A DNA stretch of 33,011 bases from Flavobacteriales bacterium. GTDB lineage: Bacteria > Bacteroidota > Bacteroidia > JACJYZ01. The notes under the pieces were generated by a model. It ran no database searches. It was not told the origin of the DNA and saw only the letters and a list, made by a program, of their open reading frames with translations. Below, in pieces: positions 23,374 through 32,246 of this stretch. Numbering within the stretch: the stretch's first letter is position 1; every line of letters starts with the position of its first letter. A program made the position numbers and the translations under genes. The stretch covers positions 1 to 33,011 of the forward strand of contig JAGQZQ010000032.1 in assembly GCA_020435415.1 (NCBI GenBank), in the 5' to 3' direction.

Positions 23374-24598
23374 GACGGGCTTGGTTGGTCCATCGTTCAA
23401 TTAATTCTGACAACTTTCCGCACTCATTCTCCCAGCACACATCATCCGCCAATTTATATCTTTCATCTTTACCGCTTCGGATGCGCGTCTTGTCTTTCAC
23501 CAGTTCTGCCATCGCCGAAGACAAAGCTTCCACAGACTGTCCACAAACCACGCCATGCCTGGCATGCTCATCCATAAAACGCTTCTGGGCTTGCGTGTCC
23601 GTCGCAAGGATATAAAGTCCGGACTGTAAATATGCGAATATCTTGTTGGTCAGACACAAATTGCGGTTTTCATCGGCGGTGGATAGTTCCATGGCCAGTC
23701 CCACATCGTAGTTCATGAGTGACCGGTGCAATTTTTCCTGCGGCATAGGCAAATGGGTATGAATAAACTTCCGGTTCGGAGCGATCCATTCTCTTTCAAA
23801 ATCCTGGACCAGGTTTCCGATCAGATGCAATTCCACTTCATCCTGCAAGGGTGCAATAGCCTTGATCACTTCTTCCAATCCCCGTCCTCCATCAATGTTT
23901 TGGGAGAACCATACCAGCTTTATTCTTCCGGTCAGCTCCTTGTCAGGAGGAACAAACTCATGACGTGAAAAGCAGTTATTGAGCACCGATGACGACTTCA
24001 GGGAGACCGGTAATCCTTTCACCGCTTCACCAATCAATGGTGATGCGAAATGTACGTGAGAAGCACCGGGTAAGAGTTCACGCATCAGGGTTATCCGACG
24101 CTTTTTTTCAAATCCTCCATCTTCCGGCATGGCTTCTCCGGGATGAAAATCCTCTACATCAAAGACCCAGGGCACCGGTGTACCTTGCAGCCATCGCCAC
24201 GCGGGGTATAAAGCCCCAAGGGTATGTACCAATACCAGATCAAAATCCTTCGGGCGATATTTTCGCAAGCTTCTCCACAACAGCACGGCCCTTTTATTTG
24301 ACGCCCATGCCTTCATCCTGATCCCGGCCAAACCTACCCTGTCCATCAGACCCGCCAGCTTGCTGATCATGGTTGCATAAACGAACGGCCAACCTGAGGC
24401 GCGCGATGCAGGGATATACCGGACAAGTGACACCCATTGCTCCTTTGCACCACGTTCTGTTTCCAAGGTATCGCTCCAACCCAGGTCTGAAAATGCGATG
24501 ACCTGCACTGCATGATCTTGTCTGAGTTTCAGGAATTCCTTTTGCAGCCTTGGGTTGGTGGTAAGGTTCTGGGTGGTTATCAAAAGGATATTCGCCAT
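23366..24598 (-). CDS. Glycosyltransferase, GT-B fold, divergent GT4-like
   Basis: The 410-residue product opens MANILLITTQNLTTNPRLQKEFLKLRQ, a family-like beta-strand and helix. It contains WVFDVEDFHPGEA, resembling the central motif of GT-B enzymes that act on nucleotide sugars, and LTNKIFAYLQSGLYILATDTQAQ in the donor-binding half. It resembles its downstream neighbour (22117-23373) in plan, and both lack the classical GT4 E-x7-E. They may be paralogues adding successive sugars. The 53-nt space between this start and the preceding gene is one of the two largest inside the cluster. Confidence 0.82.
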   Translation of the reverse strand: MANILLITTQNLTTNPRLQKEFLKLRQDHAVQVIAFSDLGWSDTLETERGAKEQWVSLVRYIPASRASGWPFVYATMISKLAGLMDRVGLAGIRMKAWASNKRAVLLWRSLRKYRPKDFDLVLVHTLGALYPAWRWLQGTPVPWVFDVEDFHPGEAMPEDGGFEKKRRITLMRELLPGASHVHFASPLIGEAVKGLPVSLKSSSVLNNCFSRHEFVPPDKELTGRIKLVWFSQNIDGGRGLEEVIKAIAPLQDEVELHLIGNLVQDFEREWIAPNRKFIHTHLPMPQEKLHRSLMNYDVGLAMELSTADENRNLCLTNKIFAYLQSGLYILATDTQAQKRFMDEHARHGVVCGQSVEALSSAMAELVKDKTRIRSGKDERYKLADDVCWENECGKLSELIERWTNQARHA

Positions 24599-24651
24599 AG
24601 CTGGAGTCGGACGGGTTACTCCTTGTTTTTAAGATCGCGCTAATTTACGAT

Positions 24652-25590
24652 TTAAGTGGAAGGAAGGCCTCTGTTTTTCCGTTTGGCCCTTAACCAGATC
24701 CAGGGCATCACCAAGCGCATTTTGGGATGTACGTCTCCCCAAAAAATTTGCTTGTACGCAATCACCTCCGGTGGCACAAGGTCAGGAAAGTAATAATGTG
24801 TCACCAGCATCTGGGTTTGTAGAATGGCAATGTAGTGGTCCCTCCGGCCCTTCTCCAGCGCCGTTGAATCGCGAAGTTTTTGGATCAACTGGCTTGTGAG
24901 TTTCAGCGTGAGCTCACTTCGTTTATGGAAATCCATCTGTGAAATGGATTCCGGATTACGTCGGATATATTCACAAAAACAACCTGCCTCATAGACAAAA
25001 ACATGACCACGGATACCTGCCAGGGTAAAGTACTCGCGGTCCTGCGCCACTTTTGTGTTGACATTCCAACCTCCTGCCAATGCCAGATCATCGGCGCATC
25101 TTTTAGTCATCAGATAGCTGTTGTTGGCCGACCAGCGGTCGCGGAGAAGTGCTTCCAGGTAGTCCGTGATACCAGAACGCACCTCCAACGTGCGGACTTC
25201 ATTCCCATCCGCATTGCACTTCACATGCATCCAGTCGCTGTATGCGATGGCAGCTTCTGAATCCTCCAGCGCCCGGATTTGTGCCTTGAACTTCCCGGTG
25301 AGCAAAAGGTCATCCGCATCCAGCCATTGCACATAGGTACCGGTAGCATGAGCCAGGCCATGGTTACGCGAAGCATTGGCCCCTTTGGATGGGTTCCGGA
25401 GCCAACGAATGTGGCTTCCATGTTTTTTAATCAGGATCTCCACCACCTCCCTGCTGTTATCTTCCGAGCCGTCATCCACAATGATCACTTCCTTCAGAAA
25501 GTCAGATCCCTGCAACAGGCAGCTTTCGATGGTTTGGGGAAGCCATTCTGCGGCATTAAAACAAGGTATGATCACCGAGACCTGTGACAT
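24652..25590 (-). CDS. Glycosyltransferase family 2 (GT-A)
   Basis: The 312-residue enzyme has the GT2 core: VSVIIPCFNAAEWLPQTIESCL, EVIIVDDGSEDNS (first nucleotide-binding Asp pair), GANASRNHGLAHATG, and the metal-binding DxD as QWLDADDLL. The following segment contains the acceptor site and catalytic base region (DREYFTLAGIRG). No membrane helix is seen, so it is cytosolic or peripheral. The frame reaches 25614, but the ATG at 25590 lies 1 nt after the previous stop and begins directly before the first beta-strand. Confidence 0.92.
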   Translation of the reverse strand: MSQVSVIIPCFNAAEWLPQTIESCLLQGSDFLKEVIIVDDGSEDNSREVVEILIKKHGSHIRWLRNPSKGANASRNHGLAHATGTYVQWLDADDLLLTGKFKAQIRALEDSEAAIAYSDWMHVKCNADGNEVRTLEVRSGITDYLEALLRDRWSANNSYLMTKRCADDLALAGGWNVNTKVAQDREYFTLAGIRGHVFVYEAGCFCEYIRRNPESISQMDFHKRSELTLKLTSQLIQKLRDSTALEKGRRDHYIAILQTQMLVTHYYFPDLVPPEVIAYKQIFWGDVHPKMRLVMPWIWLRAKRKNRGLPST

Positions 25591-25591
25591 G

Positions 25592-26800
25592 CTATTCACC
25601 GGTTTGATTTGCATTTCCGTATTTCACCCCGAGACCTGTTTTATTTAGAAAATCAGATGCGAGCACCTTCCAATCAAAATTTTCCCGGATACGTCTTCTT
25701 GCCTGATCACATGCCTGCCTGAATGCATCCGTATCCTTTCTTGCATGCAGCGTGGACAGCAGATCGCTCAGCGCATCCTCCACGCCCGGCTCATCAAAAT
25801 TCATCATATAACCATTCCCTTCATCGCCGATTGATTCGGGGACGCCACCGTGCTTACCTCCAATCAAGATATTCCCAAAATAAGCAGCCTCCAGAAAGCT
25901 GATGCCAAATCCTTCAAAATCCTTATCTCCCAAACTCCTTGTTGGCATTACAAAAACATGACTCATCTCCAACACGCGAAACTTCTCGGCTTCATCCACC
26001 CTACCCGAAAACTTCACGGCATCCCGAATACCCAGATCCGATGCAAGCTCCTCCAGGGCATTTCTTTCCGGGCCATCCCCAACAATGATATATCTTGCTT
26101 CCGGGTCATGTTCGGCGATATTCCGAAAAGCACGCAAGGCGATGTCCAGGCCTTTTCTTTTCACCAGGGTGCATACAGATGTCATGACAAAACCACCTTT
26201 CTTATCGTCGCTGTCAGGAGTCATCATCTTTCCGGGATCAACGCCTGGATACAATACATATTGATGATCCGGAGCAACAGAAGTCCTTTCACGAAACAGT
26301 TGCGCGGTTGCATTTGAGTTGAAGATCAGCAGATCAGCGTGCCGGCAATGCTTAACAAAGGAAGATTTATCCCGATCTGTATTTCTGATAATATCCAGTC
26401 CATGCAGAACGATGGCATACGGGATCGAATAAGTTTTCAGCCAACGGATGAATACCGGCGTCTCATCATCATAGTATGCGGTGATAATGACGTAAGGTTG
26501 ACGGTCCTCACTTTTCAGTCTCCGCGCTTCCTTCCGGGCTTCTCTGTTCAGAACAAAAAAATGCCACAGTGTATTTATCTTCCGGAATATCGGATAGCCG
26601 TCACCGCTTCTCTGATGCAGATTTCTTTGATGTTTTATGAATGATGAGTCAACCGGAAACGGTAGCGGTGATTTCTGAACCGCAGAGGTAATCACTTTTC
26701 CCAGAAGGCCGTGGTGATGCAGTTGAGCAGCCAGGTTAGCTGAATAATCCGCCACCCCTCCGAACATGGGTAAAAAATCGTTGGTGTAGAGGTAGATCAT
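25592..26800 (-). CDS. Glycosyltransferase family 4 (GT-B)
   Basis: The 402-residue product starts MIYLYTNDFLPMFGGVADYSANLAAQLHHHG with the GT4 glycine-rich loop. Donor domain: VMTSVCTLVKRKGLDIALRAF, RYIIVGDGPERNALEELA, and the E-x7-E region KDFEGFGISFLEAAYFGNILIGGKHGGVPE. This is a well-preserved retaining GT4. Its ATG overlaps the stop of the GT39-like gene by 4 nt (ATGA). Confidence 0.92.
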   Translation of the reverse strand: MIYLYTNDFLPMFGGVADYSANLAAQLHHHGLLGKVITSAVQKSPLPFPVDSSFIKHQRNLHQRSGDGYPIFRKINTLWHFFVLNREARKEARRLKSEDRQPYVIITAYYDDETPVFIRWLKTYSIPYAIVLHGLDIIRNTDRDKSSFVKHCRHADLLIFNSNATAQLFRERTSVAPDHQYVLYPGVDPGKMMTPDSDDKKGGFVMTSVCTLVKRKGLDIALRAFRNIAEHDPEARYIIVGDGPERNALEELASDLGIRDAVKFSGRVDEAEKFRVLEMSHVFVMPTRSLGDKDFEGFGISFLEAAYFGNILIGGKHGGVPESIGDEGNGYMMNFDEPGVEDALSDLLSTLHARKDTDAFRQACDQARRRIRENFDWKVLASDFLNKTGLGVKYGNANQTGE

Positions 26801-28701
26801 TCGGTACGGGGAAGATGAATAATGGCGTGACGGTCTTTCTGAAACACCACATCCAGTCTGGGAGCTCTCTGCATCTCGTCGCTGAAATCCTTCCAGTAAA
26901 TACCGGTCAGTTTTTTAAAGGCGGTGGTATCGGTGATCATCCATGCACAACCTGTTTCATTGAAAAAACCTGCAAGATCGTGGTACTCATATGCTGCTTT
27001 CAGGTCGCTGTAGCGGTGATGGTTCACGAGGTCACCCACCATATGATAGCCATGCTCCTGGTAGTAGTATTTCATATGCGTCAGTCCCACACTATAGATG
27101 TCTCCTTCCGTGGTGTATTTTTTCAGCTCATCAATCAGCTCCAGGGCGCTGGGATCCCCATAATCAACAAAGGCTCGTTTCTCCCTCTCACCGAATGGAA
27201 TCGGTCTGGCGAAATTTTGCAGGTAATATGAGAATGCCAGATGTGAAGGCCCCACCAGGGTCAGAACCACAAAAATCCCAAACAGGCTCTGCAGCCAAAA
27301 GCCTTGCATATGAGACGTCAACCATCGTCGTACCGTCTCCCAACCGAGCCCGGCCAGCACAGCTGCCAAAGGAAGAAAATGCATGTAGCGGATGAGCGGC
27401 GATAAAAACAGCCACATCAGAGCTGCCGGTATCAGGAAAGCCCAAAGAATCCATATGCGTTTCTGTTTCCATTCTTTCAGGCATAGCAGTGACATCGGAA
27501 ATAAAAGCACATAGGCCAATACAGGCCAATCCCGCAGCATTCCCTTTTCATTGCCGAGAAAAAGCGCTTTGAACATGGGAAGACCAAAAGTGATTCCTCC
27601 TTTGATGTCCGTCATGATCATTTGATAGTCCGCCTCAGTCCAGAAAAGATCCTCCCTGCCCAACATCATATTCAGCGAAGGCGGGATCGGATCACCATCG
27701 ATCACGACATTCCGGAGATACCAGAACGCACCGGGAACACCAAAAGCGAGCAGGAACGCCCCTGCCTCCGCAGACCACTTTCTTTTTAGCAGGACGAAGG
27801 CGACCAAGAGGATAACCGGAACGATCAGAGCACCGGTTGTTTTCATCCCAACAAACATGGCGCATACAAGTCCTGTAGCGATAGCCATCCGCACATTTCC
27901 GGAATCGGCAGACCAAAGGATAAGCATATAAGCTGTAAAAAACAGGAACAGCATCAAGGGTATATCCAGATAGCCCACGTTGAGATAGCGCTGCACAAGG
28001 GGCGTGAAAAAGAATGCCAGTGCACAGGCCGTCGCCAGCCAGTCCGTCACCTTCATCCTGGTCAGCAGCGACCTTATACCCAGGGCAGCCAGCACACCTG
28101 AAAACCAGCTCAGCAAATGCACAAAGGGGGTATAATCAAAGAGCAGACCCAATGTATGAAGCATGTGAAAATTAAACGTGTAAAGTGGGTATCGCATGTA
28201 TGGATCAACTGTGAATCCACCCGCTTCCACCCATTGCATCACATAAGGCAAATGGTAAGAGATACTGTCCCATCGAAAGGGCGGCATCAGCGAGGGCAAA
28301 GAGGTGATGGCAAACAGGGTCCACCAAAGTGGATACCTTGAGACCAATTCACGCCACATCTTCATAAAACCATGTATCGCTGGCAGCTTCCCATTGGAGA
28401 ACCACCCGATCAACACGAGGAACAACATCCACCCTGCTGTTCTTTCCGGGGTAAGCATTGAGAAGACTCCCAGAATGATCATACCGAATGCCATCACGGA
28501 CATTCCGGTAAGCGTAGACACCAACCATTTCTCCAGCACAGTATCAAAATCAAAGTGGTCATTTAAGAAAAATCCGATCCAGGAAGCAACAACTGCAAAT
28601 AAGAAAATACCCAGCAATGCCAGGAACCAATGGCCATAGAGAGCCGGGTCGGTGAAATTTTCCCAGGCGATGAATGATATCTTATCTGTGATGAACTTCA
28701 T
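26797..28701 (-). CDS. Multispanning glycosyltransferase, GT39/ArnT-like
   Basis: The 634-residue inner-membrane protein has about 11-13 hydrophobic helices up to residue 480 and a soluble C-terminal domain of roughly 150 residues (from about ARPIPFGEREKRAF). An acidic first periplasmic loop with PFRWDSISYHLPYVMQWVEAGG resembles the catalytic Asp motif of the GT39/ArnT/PMT fold, whose members take sugars from polyprenyl-phosphate carriers on the periplasmic side. I see no specific motif beyond that, so the exact substrate is open; many relatives are simply annotated as hypothetical membrane proteins. The preceding gene encodes a GT2 of the kind that makes polyprenyl-phosphate sugars, which supports a donor-user pairing. 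The start is 32 nt after that gene's stop. Confidence 0.7.
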   Translation of the reverse strand: MKFITDKISFIAWENFTDPALYGHWFLALLGIFLFAVVASWIGFFLNDHFDFDTVLEKWLVSTLTGMSVMAFGMIILGVFSMLTPERTAGWMLFLVLIGWFSNGKLPAIHGFMKMWRELVSRYPLWWTLFAITSLPSLMPPFRWDSISYHLPYVMQWVEAGGFTVDPYMRYPLYTFNFHMLHTLGLLFDYTPFVHLLSWFSGVLAALGIRSLLTRMKVTDWLATACALAFFFTPLVQRYLNVGYLDIPLMLFLFFTAYMLILWSADSGNVRMAIATGLVCAMFVGMKTTGALIVPVILLVAFVLLKRKWSAEAGAFLLAFGVPGAFWYLRNVVIDGDPIPPSLNMMLGREDLFWTEADYQMIMTDIKGGITFGLPMFKALFLGNEKGMLRDWPVLAYVLLFPMSLLCLKEWKQKRIWILWAFLIPAALMWLFLSPLIRYMHFLPLAAVLAGLGWETVRRWLTSHMQGFWLQSLFGIFVVLTLVGPSHLAFSYYLQNFARPIPFGEREKRAFVDYGDPSALELIDELKKYTTEGDIYSVGLTHMKYYYQEHGYHMVGDLVNHHRYSDLKAAYEYHDLAGFFNETGCAWMITDTTAFKKLTGIYWKDFSDEMQRAPRLDVVFQKDRHAIIHLPRTE

Positions 28702-28733
28702 ATCCGGACCGGTTGCTTGTCAGCCTCCCGCAT

Positions 28734-29696
28734 TTATCCCGCAGGTTTGGAATAGGAGATGGATGCGATCGGGTGAACGGGTAGGTTATTCACATCGAAA
28801 TGAATGGCCGCGATGAGTGACTGGAAACCGATGATGACTGGCAACGCGGATAGCATTACTGTTCCACTTGAAGCCAGAATGTTGTATGTCACGCTAAGAT
28901 ACCAGTGGTAAGCACCAATGCCGCCCCCGATCAGCAGCAGCAACATTCCGATGATCAGCTCTACAGAGCCCACATTAAAATCCCTAAGAAAATAATTGTA
29001 AAAGATCCTTTTCAGAAACCTTGAGAACAGCTTGGGTGGAAATGAAAACAACACCTTCGTTACGCTAAGGCTGCTTGTCTCATCGTCGTATCGTGCAGCA
29101 AGCGGGACATCCTTTACCACGGCACGAACGGTTGACAATCTGAAAAGCATATCGCTTTCAAAAAAATAGCGGTCGGCGATCTTATCGAGTGGAAGTTGTG
29201 ATAAGGCTTCTTTGCGTATAGCGGTAAAGCCGTTGGTCGGATCCATGATGTTCCAGTAACCGTTCGCAGCCTTATTGATAAACGACAGGCCCGCATTGCC
29301 GAAAAGTCTGATCTTAGGCATCGGTTTCAGGTAGTCCATCGCAAAGAAACGGTTGCACTTGGTATAATCGGCCTCGAGACGCAACAGTGGCTCCACCAAT
29401 CGGGGAATCTCGTTGGGATCCATCTGACCGTCGCCATCTACCTTAACACAAATATCCGCACCGATGGACAGGGCATGTACATACCCTGTTTTCACTGCTC
29501 CGCCAACACCTTTGTTTTGTTTGTGTGTGAGCACCACTACCCGCTCATCACGGTTATGTTCCGTCACAAACTTTCCGCTGGCTTCCGGGCAGGCGTCATC
29601 CACCACAATAATTTTATTGACTTCCGGACCGATGCCGGCTATCACCCCCAGTATATGAGACTTTACCCGATACGCAGGTATGATCACTGCGATCAT
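28734..29696 (-). CDS. Glycosyltransferase family 2, polyprenyl-phosphate sugar synthase type, with two C-terminal membrane helices
   Basis: The 320-residue product has MIAVIIPAYRVKSHILGVIAG, NKIIVVDDACPEASG, KGVGGAVKTGYVHALSIGADICVKVDGDGQMDP (with the DxD-type DGDGQMDP) and DPTNGFTAIRKEAL, the pattern of dolichol/undecaprenyl-phosphate mannose or glucose synthases. Two hydrophobic segments follow (about 245-263 and 275-295). Such enzymes load a sugar on polyprenyl phosphate at the cytoplasmic face for later use in the periplasm. The start overlaps the preceding RmlD-like stop by 4 nt (ATGA). Confidence 0.9.
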   Translation of the reverse strand: MIAVIIPAYRVKSHILGVIAGIGPEVNKIIVVDDACPEASGKFVTEHNRDERVVVLTHKQNKGVGGAVKTGYVHALSIGADICVKVDGDGQMDPNEIPRLVEPLLRLEADYTKCNRFFAMDYLKPMPKIRLFGNAGLSFINKAANGYWNIMDPTNGFTAIRKEALSQLPLDKIADRYFFESDMLFRLSTVRAVVKDVPLAARYDDETSSLSVTKVLFSFPPKLFSRFLKRIFYNYFLRDFNVGSVELIIGMLLLLIGGGIGAYHWYLSVTYNILASSGTVMLSALPVIIGFQSLIAAIHFDVNNLPVHPIASISYSKPAG

Positions 29697-30544
29697 TTTA
29701 CGGTCGACTTAGAAGTATTTTGGGTCATCCATTGGCGGAGTGATTCCAGCTGCTGCCGGAGTGGAACTGAAACCACATCAGGTATTAACCTCCTATCCAC
29801 AGTCACATCCGTCTTCACAGATTCTATCTGGTGTTTTGTTTCAAATAACTCCTGAAACAGCATAAGCATTTCATACTTGGTCAGATGATCTGCGGTACCC
29901 CATTGGATCACTTCAGCCGATTCGCATCCATCCGGATGTTGCCGGATCCACTCATCCACCAGCCGGCACCATTCCAGGGTTGTGATCCCATTCCAGAGGT
30001 GGTTTTCAAAACCTTTCAACTGGCTTCCTTTCGGTTGGGTCAGGAACCAGTTAAGCAATCCTTTGCCCGCTGGATTTTCATCCGGACCGATAATGGACAC
30101 CCTGGGGATCAGGGTATTTTTTCTGTGAACCAGGGCCGCATCTCCCAGGGCTTTTGACCAGCCGTACTCATCACCGGCATCTGTCTTGTGAGAGGTAGCA
30201 TATGGCGCACCTGTAGCTCCGTTGTATACGCAATCCGTACTGGGATGAACGATTAAGGTTGACTCAGGCAAGCGATGAGACAGCTCGAGGGGCAGAATGG
30301 CATTGGCCCAAAGAAGGTCATGCAACTGATTGGTCTTTTGTTTGATGCGTCCGATGCAATTCACCACGATCCCGTTGGGGTGTTCGAGTAATACATCTGT
30401 GAGTGCTGTCCATCCGTTATTTTCAAACCGTTCGTCAACCGCTATCACATTTCTTCCGGTCTGCCGAAAATACTTCATGACCGTTTGACCAAGCATTCCG
30501 CGCGGTCCCAATACAAGAACAGGGCTATGTTGGTAGGTCGTCAT
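29693..30544 (-). CDS. RmlD-like sugar-nucleotide reductase (extended SDR)
   Basis: The 283-residue protein has the NAD(P)-binding VLVLGPRGMLGQTVMKYF (G-x2-G-x2-G), NCIGRIKQ, HPSTDCVYNG and catalytic YGWSK (Y-x3-K), the layout of dTDP-4-dehydrorhamnose reductase. No rmlA, rmlB or rmlC is seen; the partner is a UDP-GlcNAc 4,6-dehydratase immediately upstream. An RmlD-like reductase next to a CapE/WbjB-type enzyme matches the known route to UDP-N-acetyl-L-rhamnosamine and L-quinovosamine (WbvB-WbvR-WbvD type), so reduction of a UDP-4-keto-6-deoxy-L-HexNAc is likely. The start adjoins the previous stop with no gap. Confidence 0.82.
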   Translation of the reverse strand: MTTYQHSPVLVLGPRGMLGQTVMKYFRQTGRNVIAVDERFENNGWTALTDVLLEHPNGIVVNCIGRIKQKTNQLHDLLWANAILPLELSHRLPESTLIVHPSTDCVYNGATGAPYATSHKTDAGDEYGWSKALGDAALVHRKNTLIPRVSIIGPDENPAGKGLLNWFLTQPKGSQLKGFENHLWNGITTLEWCRLVDEWIRQHPDGCESAEVIQWGTADHLTKYEMLMLFQELFETKHQIESVKTDVTVDRRLIPDVVSVPLRQQLESLRQWMTQNTSKSTVK

Positions 30545-31540
30545 CTAGTCATAAAAGGCCATATCACCCATTCTATCCAGGAGATCGCTGATGGATTGAT
30601 CTGTGGTGAGTTGTTCAGTATTCTCGGAAGTATATTCATACCCCGGCGTATAATTCGTATTGGTCTTGTTTTCACGGTATTCGGGAACCACCTCGAAATA
30701 TCCTTCGGACTCCACCGCCCGTGTCATTTCATACTCATTCACCAACACCTCATGCTTTTTCTCTCCAGGCCTGATGCCCACATTCTGAAGGCGTCCCTGG
30801 TCGCCGTCGCCATACTTCGACAACATGGCTTTTGCCAGGGCTTCCACTGTGGTGGCAGGTGCTTTCTTCACAAACACCTCACCACCGGATGCATGCAACA
30901 TGGCGTGCAGCACCAATTCCACGGACTGTCCCAGGGTCATGAGAAACCGGGTCATATCCGGATCGGTAATGGTCAGGTTCTGTCCTTCGTCGATCTGTTT
31001 TTTAAAAAGTGGGATCACGGAGCCGCGGGACCCCATCACATTGCCATAGCGCACACAACAGAACACCGTATCCACCTTCTGCTGATTCTGAGAACACACG
31101 ATCTTTTCCATCATGGATTTGGAGATTCCCATGGCGTTGATTGGCTTTACCGCCTTATCGGTACTCAATGCCACCACCTTCTCAACCCCATTCCTGATGG
31201 CAGTTTCTGTGACATTATATGATCCATAAATGTTTGTCTGCACAGCTTCCATGGGTGACTCTTCGCAGGAAGGTACCTGTTTGAGTGCGGCTGCGTGAAA
31301 CACATAGTCCACGCCTTTCATGGCCCTTCCCAGACGTCTTTCATCCCTGACATCTCCAATAATATATTGGTAGTCGGGATGATCTTTTCTCATCTCGTAT
31401 TGCTTCTTCTCATCCCGGCTGTAGATCATGATATTATCCGGCTGCTGCTCGGACAGGTATCTGGCCACATGATTTCCGAAAGACCCTGTTCCTCCCGTGA
31501 TAAGTATGGTTTTACCTTTCAGTAGTCCGTTTACGGGCAT
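30545..31540 (-). CDS. capE: UDP-GlcNAc 4,6-dehydratase/5-epimerase, CapE/WbjB/FnlA type
   Basis: The 331-residue extended SDR begins KGKTILITGGTGSFGNHVARYL (G-x2-G-x2-G). It has FHAAALKQVPSCEESPMEAVQTNI, STDKAVKPINAMGISKSMMEK and RYGNVMGSRGSVIP, followed by TRFLMTLGQSVEL. The catalytic Tyr of the SDR family is replaced by Met in MGISK (M-x3-K), the mark of the CapE/WbjB/FnlA group rather than PseB, which keeps YxxxK. Those enzymes turn UDP-GlcNAc into UDP-2-acetamido-2,6-dideoxy-beta-L-arabino-hexos-4-ulose, a precursor of L-FucNAc and L-QuiNAc. The C-terminal extension with GYEYTSENTEQL also matches. Start chosen at 31540, 1 nt after the methyltransferase stop; a TTG at 31549 is possible. 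Confidence 0.88.
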   Translation of the reverse strand: MPVNGLLKGKTILITGGTGSFGNHVARYLSEQQPDNIMIYSRDEKKQYEMRKDHPDYQYIIGDVRDERRLGRAMKGVDYVFHAAALKQVPSCEESPMEAVQTNIYGSYNVTETAIRNGVEKVVALSTDKAVKPINAMGISKSMMEKIVCSQNQQKVDTVFCCVRYGNVMGSRGSVIPLFKKQIDEGQNLTITDPDMTRFLMTLGQSVELVLHAMLHASGGEVFVKKAPATTVEALAKAMLSKYGDGDQGRLQNVGIRPGEKKHEVLVNEYEMTRAVESEGYFEVVPEYRENKTNTNYTPGYEYTSENTEQLTTDQSISDLLDRMGDMAFYD

Positions 31541-31541
31541 A

Positions 31542-32240
31542 TCAGGCAATTTTGCACTTGAAAATAAACTGATAACTCTTTTCCAGGGGAAGACTGGAAA
31601 GCTGATAGCGCTTGATGAGTCCCTGAATAAACTTCACCGGTTTCCTCTTCGGCAGGGGCACCCAATTCACGGGCCATTTATCCGGAAACACCTTCACGAT
31701 CTCCAGTCCGTTGGTTTGCAGCATATCTTTCCATTCATCCAGAGAGAGCAGGGTTTCTTTGATATCCTGCTGATTCGTGCCGGTCCAGTTAGGAAAGTTC
31801 ACATTGGGTACCATGATCAGGAGGCGTGCATTCGCTTTTGATACACGTATCATTTCTGAGATGGCTTTAGGCTGATCCAGGAAATGCTCCAGAGACCCCA
31901 GGCAGGTGACAAAATCAAACGTATTATTTTCCCACGGCAATGCTTCTGCAACACCATTCTTCACATCAAAGGAGGGATATTTTTTAGACGTATATTCTAC
32001 GATCGCATCGGAGATATCCACGCCCGCACATCGAAGTCCCATCCCGGATGCATGAAACAGGACATCTCCTTTGCCGCATGCGATATCGAGTATGGCTTTT
32101 CCTTTATCAGATGGACTGACGCCCAACATATCCAGATAAGTCTTGTAATGAGATAGCGGTCTTCCGGATGCGCTTACATCCTTGTAATATTCAGAATTAT
32201 AATATGCTCTGACCTGACCATGGTCTACCATTTCCTTCAT
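31542..32240 (-). CDS. Class I SAM-dependent methyltransferase (Methyltransf_11 type)
   Basis: The 232-residue protein contains motif I ILDIACGKGDVLFHASG, acidic-loop CAGVDISDAIVEYTSKKYP, and LGSLEHFLDQPKAISEMIRVSK near motif III/IV. It is a small soluble enzyme. In a glycan operon it may methylate a sugar or a terminal residue, but family membership alone does not give the substrate. The start is probably 32240, with an alternative ATG at 32231. It sits 6 nt downstream of the GT2 gene. Confidence 0.87.
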   Translation of the reverse strand: MKEMVDHGQVRAYYNSEYYKDVSASGRPLSHYKTYLDMLGVSPSDKGKAILDIACGKGDVLFHASGMGLRCAGVDISDAIVEYTSKKYPSFDVKNGVAEALPWENNTFDFVTCLGSLEHFLDQPKAISEMIRVSKANARLLIMVPNVNFPNWTGTNQQDIKETLLSLDEWKDMLQTNGLEIVKVFPDKWPVNWVPLPKRKPVKFIQGLIKRYQLSSLPLEKSYQFIFKCKIA

Positions 32241-32246
32241 GCGTAT

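Noticed and set aside
30485-31222. A 245-codon + strand frame inside the dehydratase region
   Set aside because: It is the complement of the conserved CapE and RmlD-like genes, His-rich as expected for an antisense shadow, and has no protein-family features.
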